From contig CAMFGW010000003.1 in NCBI GenBank assembly GCA_945952025.1, positions 98,103-162,102 of the forward strand: a stretch of 64,000 nt of DNA, in the 5' to 3' direction. A program made the translations under genes and the position numbers. Of this stretch, positions 34,148-43,370 are shown piece by piece; position 1 is the first letter of the stretch, and the number at the start of each line of letters is the position of its first letter. The notes under the pieces were generated by a model. It worked only from the letters and a program-made list of their open reading frames with translations, searched no databases and was not told the origin of the DNA. The DNA comes from an uncultured Paracoccaceae bacterium (lineage in GTDB: Bacteria > Pseudomonadota > Alphaproteobacteria > Rhodobacterales > Rhodobacteraceae).

Positions 34148-35559
34148 GGCAGTTGGTCCTTCAGGCGCAGCGCCGCGATCCGTTCGACCTGGGCGCAGGC
34201 GGTGGCAAACTCGGCCGCGCTGTCTTGCGACAGGCGCTGTTCAAAGGCCGCGAGGATCGAGGCCTTGGTGTTGTCGCGGACGGCGATGATGAAGGGAAAG
34301 CCGTGGCGCGCGGTATAGGCGGCGTTCAGGCGCTCGAACGTCGCGCGTTCGGTATCCGTCAGCGCGTCGAGCGCGGCCGAGGCCTGTTCGGCGGTGCTGT
34401 CGGCGGTCAGGCGGCGCGCGGCGGCGAGCTTGCCGGCAAGGTCGGGGTGCGCCTTCAGGACCGCGAGCCGCTCGTCGTAACTGGCCGAGCGGAAGGCGCG
34501 GGCGAGCGCGTTTGCCAGCCCCGCCGCGCTGTCATGGGCGGGGCCGAGTTCCAGGTCCCAGGCCCGTTCGGCGACCCAGGGCGAATGTTCGTAGATGGGC
34601 CCGAACCGTTCCACGAAGCGCGCGCGGTCCATCTGCGAGGGGCGCTCGAACCGCTTGTGCGGGTGGGTCGCGGCCCAGTGGCGGGCGATGTCGATGCGGC
34701 GGGCGAACCAGACGCCCTCGTGCTGCGCGGCATGGTCAAGGAAGCGCATCAGCCCGGCAATCTTGCCCGGCCGCCCGATCAGACGGCAGTGCAGGCCGAC
34801 CGAGAACATCTTGGCGCGGCCCGCCTGGCCTTCGGCATAAAGCACGTCGAACGTGTCGCGCAGGTAGGTATAGAACTGCTCGCCATCCACATAGCCGGGC
34901 GCGGTCGCAAAGCGCATGTCGTTGGCTTCGAGCGTGTAGGGAATGACCAGCTGGTCGCGGTTCCCCACCTCTAGCCAATAGGGCAGGTCGTCGTCGTAAG
35001 TGTCTGAAATCCATGCCAGACGCCCGGTTTCGGCGGTCAGGCCCACCGTGTTCATCGAACTGCGGCCCGTATACCAGCCAAGGGGCGGCGCGCCCGTCAC
35101 CTCTTCATGCAGGCGGAAGCTTTCGGCGATCTGGCGCGCCTCTTCCTCGGGCGCCATGTCGCGGTGGTCGACCCATTTCAGCCCGTGGCTCGCGATCTCC
35201 CACCCGGCGGCCTTCATCGCTTCGACCTGTTCGGGGTTGCGGGCCAGCGCAGTGGAGACGCCGTAGATGGTGATCGGCAGCTTCCTGTCGGTAAACAGGC
35301 GGTAGAGCCGCCAGAACCCGGCCCGCGCGCCGTAGTCGTAAAGCGATTCCATGTTCCAATGGCGCATCCCCGGCCAGGGTTGCGCGCCGGCGATGTCGGA
35401 CAGGAACGCCTCTGACTGGGCATCGCCGTGCAGAAGGTTGTTCTCGCCGCCCTCTTCGTAGTTCAGGACGAGCGAGATGGCGACCTTCGCGCCGCCGGGC
35501 CAGCGCGCGTCGGGCGGGTTCGGGCCATAGCCCCGGAAATCGCGCGGATAGCGGTTCAT
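34144..35559 (-). CDS. Allantoinase PuuE fused to OHCU decarboxylase
   Basis: 471 residues. Residues 1 to about 300 are a polysaccharide-deacetylase-like allantoinase ([27 protein letters not shown] begins the family, with [12 protein letters not shown] and [12 protein letters not shown]). Residues about 310-471 are 2-oxo-4-hydroxy-4-carboxy-5-ureidoimidazoline decarboxylase ([37 protein letters not shown]). The protein thus carries the step that forms (S)-allantoin and the step that opens it. First gene of the operon. Confidence 0.93.
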   Translation of the reverse strand: MNRYPRDFRGYGPNPPDARWPGGAKVAISLVLNYEEGGENNLLHGDAQSEAFLSDIAGAQPWPGMRHWNMESLYDYGARAGFWRLYRLFTDRKLPITIYGVSTALARNPEQVEAMKAAGWEIASHGLKWVDHRDMAPEEEARQIAESFRLHEEVTGAPPLGWYTGRSSMNTVGLTAETGRLAWISDTYDDDLPYWLEVGNRDQLVIPYTLEANDMRFATAPGYVDGEQFYTYLRDTFDVLYAEGQAGRAKMFSVGLHCRLIGRPGKIAGLMRFLDHAAQHEGVWFARRIDIARHWAATHPHKRFERPSQMDRARFVERFGPIYEHSPWVAERAWDLELGPAHDSAAGLANALARAFRSASYDERLAVLKAHPDLAGKLAAARRLTADSTAEQASAALDALTDTERATFERLNAAYTARHGFPFIIAVRDNTKASILAAFEQRLSQDSAAEFATACAQVERIAALRLKDQLP

Positions 35560-35706
35560 GGCGGGCCCTTTCTTTCAGGCAGCGGCCCCTTGATAGACCG
35601 CCCCGTCGCGCATCATTATCGCCAAAATCCCGAAAGAGTTCCGGGTCCCCCGCAGCATTGCACCGGGGCCGGAGACGGGCAAGATGTGTCGGGGATGGAG
35701 GGAAAG

Positions 35707-36066
35707 ATGGCCAAGGGGTATCTGACGACGCATGTCCTCGACACCGCGCGGGGGGCGCCTGCGGCAGGGTTGCGGATCGTGCTTTACCGGCTGGGCGGCC
35801 CGTCGCCAGAGAGGATCGCCGAGGCGGTGACGAATGCCGACGGGCGGACGGACAAGCCGATTCTTGCGGCCGAGGTGTTTGCGACCGGCAGCTATGAGCT
35901 GGTGTTCTTCGCGGGTGACTACCTCGACAGGACCGGCGCGCCGGGCGAGGCGCCGCGTTTTCTGGACCAGGTGCCGATCAGGTTCGGCATGGCCGATGCC
36001 GACGCGCACTACCATGTGCCGCTTCTTCTGTCGCCCTACGGCTATTCGACCTATCGCGGCAGCTGA
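35707..36066 (+). CDS. uraH: 5-hydroxyisourate hydrolase
   Basis: A 119-residue transthyretin-related protein converting 5-hydroxyisourate to OHCU, the substrate of the UraD domain encoded divergently. N-terminal [17 protein letters not shown] and the terminal YRGS tetrapeptide are diagnostic. GGAGGG precedes the ATG at 35707. No uricase or xanthine dehydrogenase is in view. Confidence 0.95.
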   Translation: MAKGYLTTHVLDTARGAPAAGLRIVLYRLGGPSPERIAEAVTNADGRTDKPILAAEVFATGSYELVFFAGDYLDRTGAPGEAPRFLDQVPIRFGMADADAHYHVPLLLSPYGYSTYRGS

Positions 36067-36075
36067 GGGTCTGAG

Positions 36076-37218
36076 TCAGCGCCGCCCGGCAAGTTCGCGG
36101 TAAAGCTCAAGAAATTTCGGATGCACCCAGTCGGGGTCGAAGCGGTCCTCGCGTGACCGTGCGAGCGCCGCCGCGGCCAGCCGCTGCCTCAGCCCCTCGT
36201 CGCCCAGCACCTCTTCGAGTGCTGCCGCGATGGCGGGCACATCGCCAATCGGGGCGACGCGGCCGGTTTCGTCGTCGATCAGCTCCACGACGCCCGAACA
36301 GGCTGTGGCGACGGCGGGGCGGCCCATGCGGTAGGCTTCGACGATGGTGAAGGGCAGGGCTTCCCACCGCGAGGTCAGAAGGAACAGGTCGGCGGCCGTC
36401 AGGTAGAGGTGCGGCTCCGCCGTGCGGCCGACGAAGAGGACTGTGTCGGCCACGCCCCTGTCCTTCGCCCGGGCGCGGAGTGCCGCATCATCAGCGCCGT
36501 CGCCCGCCACGACGAAGCGCCAGCCAGGGTGGGCAGCCTTCACCCGTGCCGCCACTTCGATCAGGATGTCGATGCCCTTCTGGGGCACGAGCCGCGCGAG
36601 CGTCAGGATCACCCGGTCGCCCGTTGGGCCCAGAAGCCTTGCCCTGAGTGCGGCGGCGGCAGCGGGGTCGGGCGGCGCCACCGGGTCGACGCCAAGCCCG
36701 ATGACGCGCAGCCGGCTTTCGGGCACGCCGCCGATCGTCGCCAGGTCGCGCGCGCTCATCCGGCTTGGCGTCACCGTCATGTCGGCGCGGCGGGCGGTGC
36801 GGCCAAAGCCCGCGATCCGTTCCGGTTCAGAGCCGTGGTAGGTGATGACCAGGGGGATGTTCAGCCCCAGCCGGGCCAGCCATGCCACCAAAGCCGGGGT
36901 GCTGTCGTGGGCGTGCATGACATCGACCCGATTGGCCTTCAGCCAGCGGCGCAGGACCAGTGCCGCCCTTAGGCTGGCCAGGGCGCGCCTAGGCAGCGCG
37001 CCGCCGCGCCAACCGACGGAGATGAGCGGCAGGTCAAGGAAGTCGGCCTCGTTTGCGGCATTGATCCATTCGCCCGGATCGCCCGCGATGCTGACGCGCT
37101 GCCCGTGCGCGCGCAGCCAGTCCCGCAGCACGACGATATGGCGGCTGATGCCACCGGTGGTGAGCCAGGTGCCGAGTTCGAGGACATGCAGGGGTGTGGT
37201 GTCGGGTGGCTGGGTCAT
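36076..37218 (-). CDS. GT4-family glycosyltransferase
   Basis: A 380-residue retaining glycosyltransferase with GT-B fold. Donor-site features are LARLVPQKGIDILIEVAARV and the EX7E motif EALPFTIVE followed by GRPAVAT. No membrane segment is seen. It marks the left edge of the polysaccharide region. Sugar specificity cannot be read. The 297 bp to the divergent next gene (37219-37515) shows nothing I can name. Confidence 0.9.
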   Translation of the reverse strand: MTQPPDTTPLHVLELGTWLTTGGISRHIVVLRDWLRAHGQRVSIAGDPGEWINAANEADFLDLPLISVGWRGGALPRRALASLRAALVLRRWLKANRVDVMHAHDSTPALVAWLARLGLNIPLVITYHGSEPERIAGFGRTARRADMTVTPSRMSARDLATIGGVPESRLRVIGLGVDPVAPPDPAAAAALRARLLGPTGDRVILTLARLVPQKGIDILIEVAARVKAAHPGWRFVVAGDGADDAALRARAKDRGVADTVLFVGRTAEPHLYLTAADLFLLTSRWEALPFTIVEAYRMGRPAVATACSGVVELIDDETGRVAPIGDVPAIAAALEEVLGDEGLRQRLAAAALARSREDRFDPDWVHPKFLELYRELAGRR

Positions 37219-37515
37219 GGTCCTGTCGGGCGGGCGGAGGGGTCCGGCTTCCAGTTAGTCCCGCGGAGGGCGGCGGGCAAAATGAATCGTCCGCCCCGGT
37301 GGTCGCCGCGCGACGATTGTTGAGGCAAAGCCCCGGTTCTGCCGCTTCTGACCCGTGCCGGGTGTGCTGGGGAAACAGTCGTCGCCGGTTCGGGCCTTCG
37401 GCGGCTGGCGGCAGCAATTCCGCTTTGCTGCGGCAGGGATTGAGCCGATAGTGCCGGGCATGAACATGGATGCGCCCTGCCCGCGTGGCCAGGGACGGCA
37501 ATGCGAGGATGTGTG

Positions 37516-38226
37516 ATGAGCGTCGGACAGAAGATCGCGGCAGAGAATGCGGGCTGGACATTCGGCAACAATGTGCCCGACACCTTCGTCGACCACATAA
37601 GGCAGTCCGTGCCGCTCTATGAATCGGGGCATGACCTGATCTGCCAGCTGTCGGACTTCTTCGTTAAGAACGACAGCGTCGTCTACGAGATCGGCACCTC
37701 GACGGGCGAATTGATCCGCAAGCTGGCCGAACACAATGGCCGCAAGACGGGTGCCCGCTGGGTCGGGATCGATGTCGAACCGGCGATGATTAAGGCGGCC
37801 GAAAAGCACTGCTCCGGCCTGGCCAACGTCTCGATCGTGCAGGGCGACGCCCGCCATGTCGAGATGGAGAAGGCCGACATGATGATAAGCTATTATACGA
37901 TGCAGTTCGTCCCGCCGCGCTATCGGCAGGAACTGTTCGACCGGATTTACGAGATGCTGAACTGGGGCGGCGCCTTCATCATGTTCGAAAAGGTCCGTGC
38001 GCCGGATGCGCGGTTCCAGGACATGATCATGCAGCTCTACAACGACTTCAAAAGCCGCAATGGCTTTTCCGCCGAGGAGATCGTCGAGAAGTCGCGCAGC
38101 CTGAAGGGCGTACTCGAACCCTTCTCGACCCAGGGCAATATCGACCTTCTGGCCCGGGCCGGGTTCAAGGATGTGGTGACGGTGCAGAAATACCTGTGTT
38201 TCGAAGGCTTCATGGCCATAAAATAG
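37516..38226 (+). CDS. CmoA-like SAM-dependent methyltransferase
   Basis: A 236-residue Rossmann methyltransferase resembling carboxy-SAM synthase CmoA: VYEIGTSTGELIRKLA (motif I), GIDVEPAMIKAAEKH, SYYTMQFVPPRYRQELFDRIYEMLNWGG and the later NGFSAEEI segment. The DNS of CmoA reads DVE here. It has no cmoB neighbour and lies among polysaccharide genes, so a role other than tRNA wobble modification is possible. GAGGA sits 6 bp before the ATG at 37516. Confidence 0.78.
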   Translation: MSVGQKIAAENAGWTFGNNVPDTFVDHIRQSVPLYESGHDLICQLSDFFVKNDSVVYEIGTSTGELIRKLAEHNGRKTGARWVGIDVEPAMIKAAEKHCSGLANVSIVQGDARHVEMEKADMMISYYTMQFVPPRYRQELFDRIYEMLNWGGAFIMFEKVRAPDARFQDMIMQLYNDFKSRNGFSAEEIVEKSRSLKGVLEPFSTQGNIDLLARAGFKDVVTVQKYLCFEGFMAIK

Positions 38227-38243
38227 GGCGGGGCGCGCAGGTT

Positions 38244-38266
38244 TTGGCGGGCCGCAGTCCCGCCAA
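38244..38266. terminator. Bidirectional terminator-like hairpin
   Basis: TTGGCGGG, loop CCGCAGT, CCCGCCAA, a perfect 8 bp stem between two convergent genes, flanked by GGTT and CCTT. T-runs are short on both sides. Confidence 0.55.
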
Positions 38267-38287
38267 CCTTCGGCAGGTGACGATTCT

Positions 38288-39064
38288 TCAGCCGGCTTTC
38301 ACCGCCCTGACCAGCACCAGCATTTCGTAGTTCGGGTCGTGCGTTTCGAGTTCGGTGGCATCGATTTCCGAGGCTGCCAGCCCGTGCAGGTTGCAGATGC
38401 AGGTGAAGACATTGCCCACTGTCGAGACCGCGACATTCTCTTTCGCGAATTGGGCATGAAAGAGCCTGCGCTTGGACTGGGTGGTGAAATGCCAATACTC
38501 GCCCCAGTCGTCCACCCCTTCGCGGCGCGCCACGCGGGTCATGCCGTGTGAGGTGCACAGGACAACCCCGCCCGGCTTCAGGATGCGGGCCAGCGTGGCA
38601 ATGGCCTTGTCGACCTCGAAGATCATCTGCAGCGTCTGGGTGATGATGATGCAGTCGAAGGAATTGTCGGGAATGTGCGGCGCATCGGTCAGGTCGGCGA
38701 CGATGGTGGCCTGCGGATTGCCCTCGACATAGCTCATCACCTCTTCCTTGGTGACGCCGGTGCCGAATTTGCGGATGTAGGTCGGATCGCCCATTTCCAG
38801 CACCCGTCCGCGGATGTCGGCGGCATGTCGGGCCAGGAACTGTTCGATGTAGTAGCGTTCGATGGTCAGAAGGTCGCGGTCCTTGCCGAAGATGGCGCTG
38901 ATCGGCGAGAGGCGGCGCAGGCCGCCAAAATTCACCGAGCCGACCGGAACGGACTGAAGCCTGTAGCGGCGCTGCTGCGTGCGGATCCAGCTGCGCAGGC
39001 TTTCGGGCAGGACGGCCGTTGCCGTATCCCGGATCAGTTTCTCAAATCGCGCAGCAGGTGTCAT
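38288..39064 (-). CDS. Class I SAM-dependent methyltransferase
   Basis: 258 residues. An N-terminal basic extension is followed by a methyltransferase core: GRVLEMGDPTYIRKFG in place of the usual glycine-rich motif I, DNSFDCIIITQTLQMI (post-I) and LARILKPGGVVLCTSHGM. This form is common in methyltransferases of glycan clusters. Likely role is methylating a sugar or glycan end, which is inferred from location. Confidence 0.8.
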   Translation of the reverse strand: MTPAARFEKLIRDTATAVLPESLRSWIRTQQRRYRLQSVPVGSVNFGGLRRLSPISAIFGKDRDLLTIERYYIEQFLARHAADIRGRVLEMGDPTYIRKFGTGVTKEEVMSYVEGNPQATIVADLTDAPHIPDNSFDCIIITQTLQMIFEVDKAIATLARILKPGGVVLCTSHGMTRVARREGVDDWGEYWHFTTQSKRRLFHAQFAKENVAVSTVGNVFTCICNLHGLAASEIDATELETHDPNYEMLVLVRAVKAG

Positions 39065-39226
39065 CGTGGCGTTCCAAGGGAAAGGTCCTGTGGGCGTTAT
39101 AGGGCAATCGCGAAGGTTTGGGCGAGGTCAGTGACGGCAGAGGCCGCGATCCGCGACAGAAGCCTGGGGAAGGCGGCGACTTTCGCCCGGACGCAAACAA
39201 TGATCCGGCAGCGGCGCGGATTCCGG

Positions 39227-40117
39227 TCAGCTTGCAGCCTCGCCCGCGATCCGCAGCAGATAGCGGCCGTATTGCGTCTTCTTGTAGGGTTCCGCCAGCT
39301 TCCTCAGCTGGTCGGCGTCGATCCAGCCTTGCTCGAAGGCGATCTCTTCGGGGCAGCCGACCTTCAGGTTCTGCCTCTCTTCGATCGTGCGGATGAAGAG
39401 GGCTGCGTCCAGAAGGCTTTCGTGGGTGCCGGTGTCGAGCCAGGCAAAGCCGCGGCCCAGCTTTTCGACCTGAAGGCTGCCCTCGGCGCGGTAGATGTTC
39501 AGAAGGTCGGTGATCTCGACCTCGCCCCTTGCGGACGGCTTGATGGTGCGTGCGCGCTTCGGGGCGTCGCCGTCCAGGAAATAGATGCCGGTCACGGCGT
39601 AGCTCGACTTCGGCGCGGGCGGCTTTTCGACGATCGACAGGACGCGGCCCTCGCGGTCGAACTCGACGACGCCATAGCGTTCGGGGTCCGAGACGCGGTA
39701 GCCGAAGACCGTGCCGCCCTTCACCCGCGCGTCCGCATCCATCAGCCGGTCCGGGAGCCCCTCGCCGAAAAAGACGTTGTCGCCCAGGACCATGGCCGAA
39801 GGCGCGCCCGCCAGGAACTCTTCGGCCAGCGTATAGGCCTGCGCCAGCCCCTCGGGGCGTTCCTGCACGATGTAGGTGAAGGACATGCCCCAGTCGGCAC
39901 CGCTTTCCAGAAGGGCGCGGAACTGCGGCAGGTCGCGCGGGGTCGAGATGACGGCGACCTCGCGGATGCCGGCCAGCATCAGGACCGACAGCGGATAGTA
40001 GATCATCGGCTTGTCGTAGAGCGGCAGCATCTGCTTCGAGACGGCATGGGTGATCGGGTAAAGCCGGGTGCCCGATCCGCCGGCCAGGATGATGCCTTTG
40101 CGGGGAAGCGTGGTCAT
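39227..40117 (-). CDS. rfbA: Glucose-1-phosphate thymidylyltransferase
   Basis: A 296-residue RmlA: activates Glc-1-P with dTTP, first step of dTDP-L-rhamnose synthesis. GGSGTRLYPITHAVSKQMLPLYDKPMIYYP is the signature and VEKPPAPKSSYAVTGIYFLD the sugar-binding part. It overlaps rfbD by 4 bp. rfbB and rfbC lie 3 kb away beyond degP. Confidence 0.96.
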   Translation of the reverse strand: MTTLPRKGIILAGGSGTRLYPITHAVSKQMLPLYDKPMIYYPLSVLMLAGIREVAVISTPRDLPQFRALLESGADWGMSFTYIVQERPEGLAQAYTLAEEFLAGAPSAMVLGDNVFFGEGLPDRLMDADARVKGGTVFGYRVSDPERYGVVEFDREGRVLSIVEKPPAPKSSYAVTGIYFLDGDAPKRARTIKPSARGEVEITDLLNIYRAEGSLQVEKLGRGFAWLDTGTHESLLDAALFIRTIEERQNLKVGCPEEIAFEQGWIDADQLRKLAEPYKKTQYGRYLLRIAGEAAS

Positions 40118-40986
40118 GAGGACGTCTCCAACTCGGTAATGACTGTGGTCAGGCCCGTGCGCCAGTCCGGCTGCCCGATGCCGTAACTATCGCGGATGCG
40201 GGTGCAGTCCAGCACGGAGTTGGCGGGCCGGCGCGCGGGGGTCGGGTAATCGGCGGTGGCGATGGGGATCACGCGGGGCTTTTTCGGCAGGTGCGCGCGT
40301 TCGAAGATCGCGCTGGCGAAGTCGGCCCAGCTGGTGGCGGGGCGGCCGGCGAAATGGAAGGTGCCAGTGGTGCCGCGCCCCTCGGCGAAGCTGGCCGCGA
40401 TGGCCAGAAGGGCGCGGGCGATTTCATGGGCAGGCGTCGGGCCGCCCCTCTGGTCGGCGACGACACTGAGCTCGTCCCGCCCGGCGCCGACGCGCAGCAT
40501 GGTCTTCACGAAGTTCTTGCCGTGCGCCGAAAAGACCCAGGAGGTGCGCATGATGACATGGGGGCCGCCGGCAGCGGCGACCAGCCGCTCGCCTTCCAGT
40601 TTCGTGGCGCCATAGACGCCCAGAGGGGCCACCGGGTCGTCCTCGCGCCAGGGGCGGGTGCCGGAGCCGTCGAAGACATAGTCGGTCGAAATGTGCAGGA
40701 AGGGCAGGCCGCGCCTTGCGGCGGCGACGGCCATGGCGCCGGGAGTGGTGGCGTTGATGGTGCGGGCGAGGTCGGGTTCGGCCTCTGCCTGGTCGACGGC
40801 GGTGTGGGCGGCGGCGTTGATGACAATGTCGGCCTTGGCGCCGGCGATGAGTGCCGCGCAGGCGGCGGGGTCGGTCAGGTCGGCCCCGGCCCGGCCAACC
40901 TGCGTCAGTTCGGCGCCGACAAGGGGGGCCGCGCGCGCAAGTTCCAGTGCCACCTGGCCCGTGGTTCCGAAGGAAAGGATGCGCAT
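40114..40986 (-). CDS. rfbD: dTDP-4-dehydrorhamnose reductase
   Basis: A 290-residue SDR catalysing the last step to dTDP-L-rhamnose. NADPH loop FGTTGQVALEL, STDYVFDG, and catalytic YGATKLEGE; RTSWVFSAHGKNFVKTML follows. The ATG at 40986 gives the normal N-terminus MRILSFG. First gene of a two-gene operon with rfbA. Confidence 0.95.
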   Translation of the reverse strand: MRILSFGTTGQVALELARAAPLVGAELTQVGRAGADLTDPAACAALIAGAKADIVINAAAHTAVDQAEAEPDLARTINATTPGAMAVAAARRGLPFLHISTDYVFDGSGTRPWREDDPVAPLGVYGATKLEGERLVAAAGGPHVIMRTSWVFSAHGKNFVKTMLRVGAGRDELSVVADQRGGPTPAHEIARALLAIAASFAEGRGTTGTFHFAGRPATSWADFASAIFERAHLPKKPRVIPIATADYPTPARRPANSVLDCTRIRDSYGIGQPDWRTGLTTVITELETSS

Positions 40987-41053
40987 GGTTGGCGGCCCGC
41001 TCTGACGACTTGGCTGTCTGTCAGCGGTTTTTGTGGCAAAATCAAGGGCGGCC

Positions 41054-41083
41054 CGTCGGTAGCTCGTCGGTAGCTCGTCGGTG
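41054..41083 (+). repeat. 11-bp tandem repeat upstream of degP
   Basis: CGTCGGTAGCT twice and a partial third copy. A consensus -35 TTGACA follows at 41156-41161, but no good -10 is found at 16-18 bp, so an alternative sigma factor is possible for degP. Confidence 0.75.
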
Positions 41084-41272
41084 GAGGGTCGCCGGGCACC
41101 CGCCAGGGCCGGCGGCAATCCGCCTGCTCACCGCTTTTCAAGCTGTCGTGAGTGCTTGACACGAGGCTTTGAAATCGGCGCATCCATGCGCATCTCTCTG
41201 GCCATGGGGCCCTTCCCGCCAGAGTACGGCCGGGCAATGCATGCGCCTCACTGGATCAGGAAGGTATTTCAG

Positions 41273-42841
41273 ATGGAAGACGGGATGATGAATAGGCGGG
41301 GCCGGGGCTGGCGCACGGTCCTGCTTGCGGGGGTTTCGGCGCTGAGCCTTCTGGGCACGACGCCGATGATGGCGGTGGCCGAAGCTCCGCCCGGCGGCAT
41401 GATGGTGTCCTATGCGGACGTGGTGGCCAAGGCGAAGCCTGCGGTGGTCACCATCCTGACCGAGATCAACGTGCCGCAGGACACCAGCGGACAGGGCGGC
41501 GGCGACGGCAGCCAGATGCCGCCCGACGAATTCTTCCGCCGCTTCTTCGGCGAGAACGGGCCCTTCCAGGGCATGCCCTTCCCCGGCAATCCGGGCGGCC
41601 AGGGTCAGGGTCAGGGTCAGGGTCAAGGCATGGGACCGATGCGCCCCGTGCCGCAGCAGAAGGGCGCGGCTCTCGGCTCTGGCTTCATCGTGTCGGCGGA
41701 CGGGACGGTGGTGACCAACCACCATGTCGTCGACAATGCGACGAAGATCACGGTCAAGCTGGACGACGGCACCGAACTTCCGGCCAAGGTCGTGGGCTTT
41801 GACGCCAAGAACGACATCGCGGTCCTGAAGGTCGAGCCGAAGGCGCCGCTGCCGGTCATCGCCTGGGGCAATTCCGACGCGCTCCGGCTGGGCGACCCGA
41901 TTCTCGCGATCGGCGACCCCTTCGGCATCGGGCCGACGGTCACCGCCGGCATCGTCTCGGCCCGGGGCCGCGACCTGCACAACGGGCCCTATGACGACTT
42001 CATCCAGGTGGATGCGGCGATCAACCACGGCAACTCGGGCGGTCCCCTGATCGACGAGCAGGGCGAGGTCGTCGGCATCAACACCGCGATCTATTCGCCG
42101 AACGGCGGCAACGTCGGCGTGGGCTTTGCGATTCCGGCCGCGCAGGCCCAGAAGGTGGTTGAGAAGATCATCCAGAAGGGCACGATCGAGCATGGCTTCA
42201 TCGGCGTGGGCATCCAGCCGGTCGACGAGCAGATCGCGGGCGCCATCGGGCTGAAAGAGGCCAAGGGGGCGCTCGTCGCCTCGGTCGTCGACGGCTCGCC
42301 CGCAGCGAAGGCCGGGATCAAGGTCGGCGACGTGGTCCGGTCGGTGAACGGCACCGCGATCAGTGACCCGCGGTCCCTGTCGCGCGCCATCGCGGACCTG
42401 TCGCCGGGCGAGAAGGCCACGCTCGATGTCTGGCATGAGGGCGCCGAGAAGAAGGTCGAGATCACCATCGGCAAGAATGGCGACCAGGTCGCGTCGGCCG
42501 GGGGCGATCAGGGCCAGGCGGCCCCGACCGAGGGCCAGAAGGTCGCGGCACTTGGCCTGACGGTCACCGATGCCAGCGCGGACCAGGCGGGCCAGCTGGG
42601 CCTGCCGGAAGGCACCACGGGCGTCGTCGTGTCGGACATCGACGCCAAGGGTCCGGCGGCGGACAAGGGGCTGGAACAGGGGGATGTGATCGAAAGCATC
42701 AACCAGTCGCCGGTCACGACCACCGCCGATCTGGAAAAGGCGGTGAAAGAGGCCAAGGACGCCAAGCGCGATGCGGTCCTGCTGCTGGTCAACCGCCAGG
42801 GGCAGAAGAGCTTCATCGCCGTGCCGCTGGTCCAGAACTGA
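41273..42841 (+). CDS. Periplasmic serine protease Do (DegP/HtrA family)
   Basis: 522 residues from the ATG at 41273 (AGGAAGG 8 bp upstream). A signal peptide spans about residues 7-37, ending VAEA. Trypsin-like domain: catalytic His151 (NHHVVDNA), Asp181 (KNDIAVL) and Ser255 (GNSGGPL). Two PDZ domains follow at about 305-395 and 425-520. A GQ-repeat loop (GQGQGQGQGQG, about residues 109-119) before the protease core is encoded by a 6 bp tandem repeat. Periplasmic quality control. It interrupts the rml genes on the opposite strand. Confidence 0.96.
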   Translation: MEDGMMNRRGRGWRTVLLAGVSALSLLGTTPMMAVAEAPPGGMMVSYADVVAKAKPAVVTILTEINVPQDTSGQGGGDGSQMPPDEFFRRFFGENGPFQGMPFPGNPGGQGQGQGQGQGMGPMRPVPQQKGAALGSGFIVSADGTVVTNHHVVDNATKITVKLDDGTELPAKVVGFDAKNDIAVLKVEPKAPLPVIAWGNSDALRLGDPILAIGDPFGIGPTVTAGIVSARGRDLHNGPYDDFIQVDAAINHGNSGGPLIDEQGEVVGINTAIYSPNGGNVGVGFAIPAAQAQKVVEKIIQKGTIEHGFIGVGIQPVDEQIAGAIGLKEAKGALVASVVDGSPAAKAGIKVGDVVRSVNGTAISDPRSLSRAIADLSPGEKATLDVWHEGAEKKVEITIGKNGDQVASAGGDQGQAAPTEGQKVAALGLTVTDASADQAGQLGLPEGTTGVVVSDIDAKGPAADKGLEQGDVIESINQSPVTTTADLEKAVKEAKDAKRDAVLLLVNRQGQKSFIAVPLVQN

Positions 42842-42871
42842 CGCAGGGCGCCGTTGGCGCGAAACGTGATG

Positions 42872-42903
42872 GGGCGGTCCGGCTGTTCCGGGCCGCCCTT
42901 TTT
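42872..42903 (+). terminator. Rho-independent terminator of degP
   Basis: GGGCGGTCCGG, loop CTGTT, CCGGGCCGCCC with one G-T pair, then TTTTT. It starts 30 bp after the degP stop and reaches the end of the convergent membrane-protein gene. Confidence 0.8.
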
Positions 42904-43367
42904 CATGTCCCGGCGCGGCGCCAGAGTAACAGCGCCGCCAACCAGATCGCGATTTCGACCATGAAGCTCCAGTGGAAGATGAAGGACCAGAGCCAGAAGT
43001 CATAGGTGGGCGGCACGTCGAAAAAGGACATGAGCCGGGTGCTGACGGGTGCGCCCCACATGATGTCGCCGACGAGCGTGTCGAGCAGAAGATGCAGGAA
43101 TACCGCTGCCAGGAAGGCTAGTGCCGGCCAGCGGGCCCCGGTCCGCCACACAAGCGGCAGAGCGACCGCGCCGAAGATTGCCCAGAAGAAGGGGATGTGG
43201 ACCCAGTAGCGGTGGTGATGGATCCGCCCGTGATCGACGAAGACGTAGAAGGTGAAGTCGAAGTCCGGGAAGACCGCGCCCAGGAGGGCCGCCGCGAAGA
43301 CCCACCGTTCGGGCCGGTCCAGTCTTTGGCCAAGGATGTAACCGGCGGGCAGGTGGGCGGTGATCAC
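42903..43367 (-). CDS. YdjM-like membrane protein (putative metal-dependent hydrolase family)
   Basis: A 154-residue polytopic protein. MITAHLPAGYILG, GAVFPDFDFTFY and DHGRIHHHRYWVH carry the His and Asp residues shared by the PF04307 membrane-bound family, and FLHLLLDTLVGDIMWGAPVS is its second conserved part. Function unknown. It begins 3 bp after rfbB and is probably cotranscribed with rfbC-rfbB. Confidence 0.8.
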   Translation of the reverse strand: MITAHLPAGYILGQRLDRPERWVFAAALLGAVFPDFDFTFYVFVDHGRIHHHRYWVHIPFFWAIFGAVALPLVWRTGARWPALAFLAAVFLHLLLDTLVGDIMWGAPVSTRLMSFFDVPPTYDFWLWSFIFHWSFMVEIAIWLAALLLWRRAGT

Positions 43368-43370
43368 GCC

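Noticed and set aside
41156..41184. A sigma70 promoter for degP from the perfect TTGACA.
   Set aside because: No acceptable -10 element at 16-18 bp. Only noted as a possible alternative-sigma site.
41138..43003. A 621-codon minus-strand ORF across degP.
   Set aside because: Antisense to degP; His/Asp/Arg-rich shadow with no domain.
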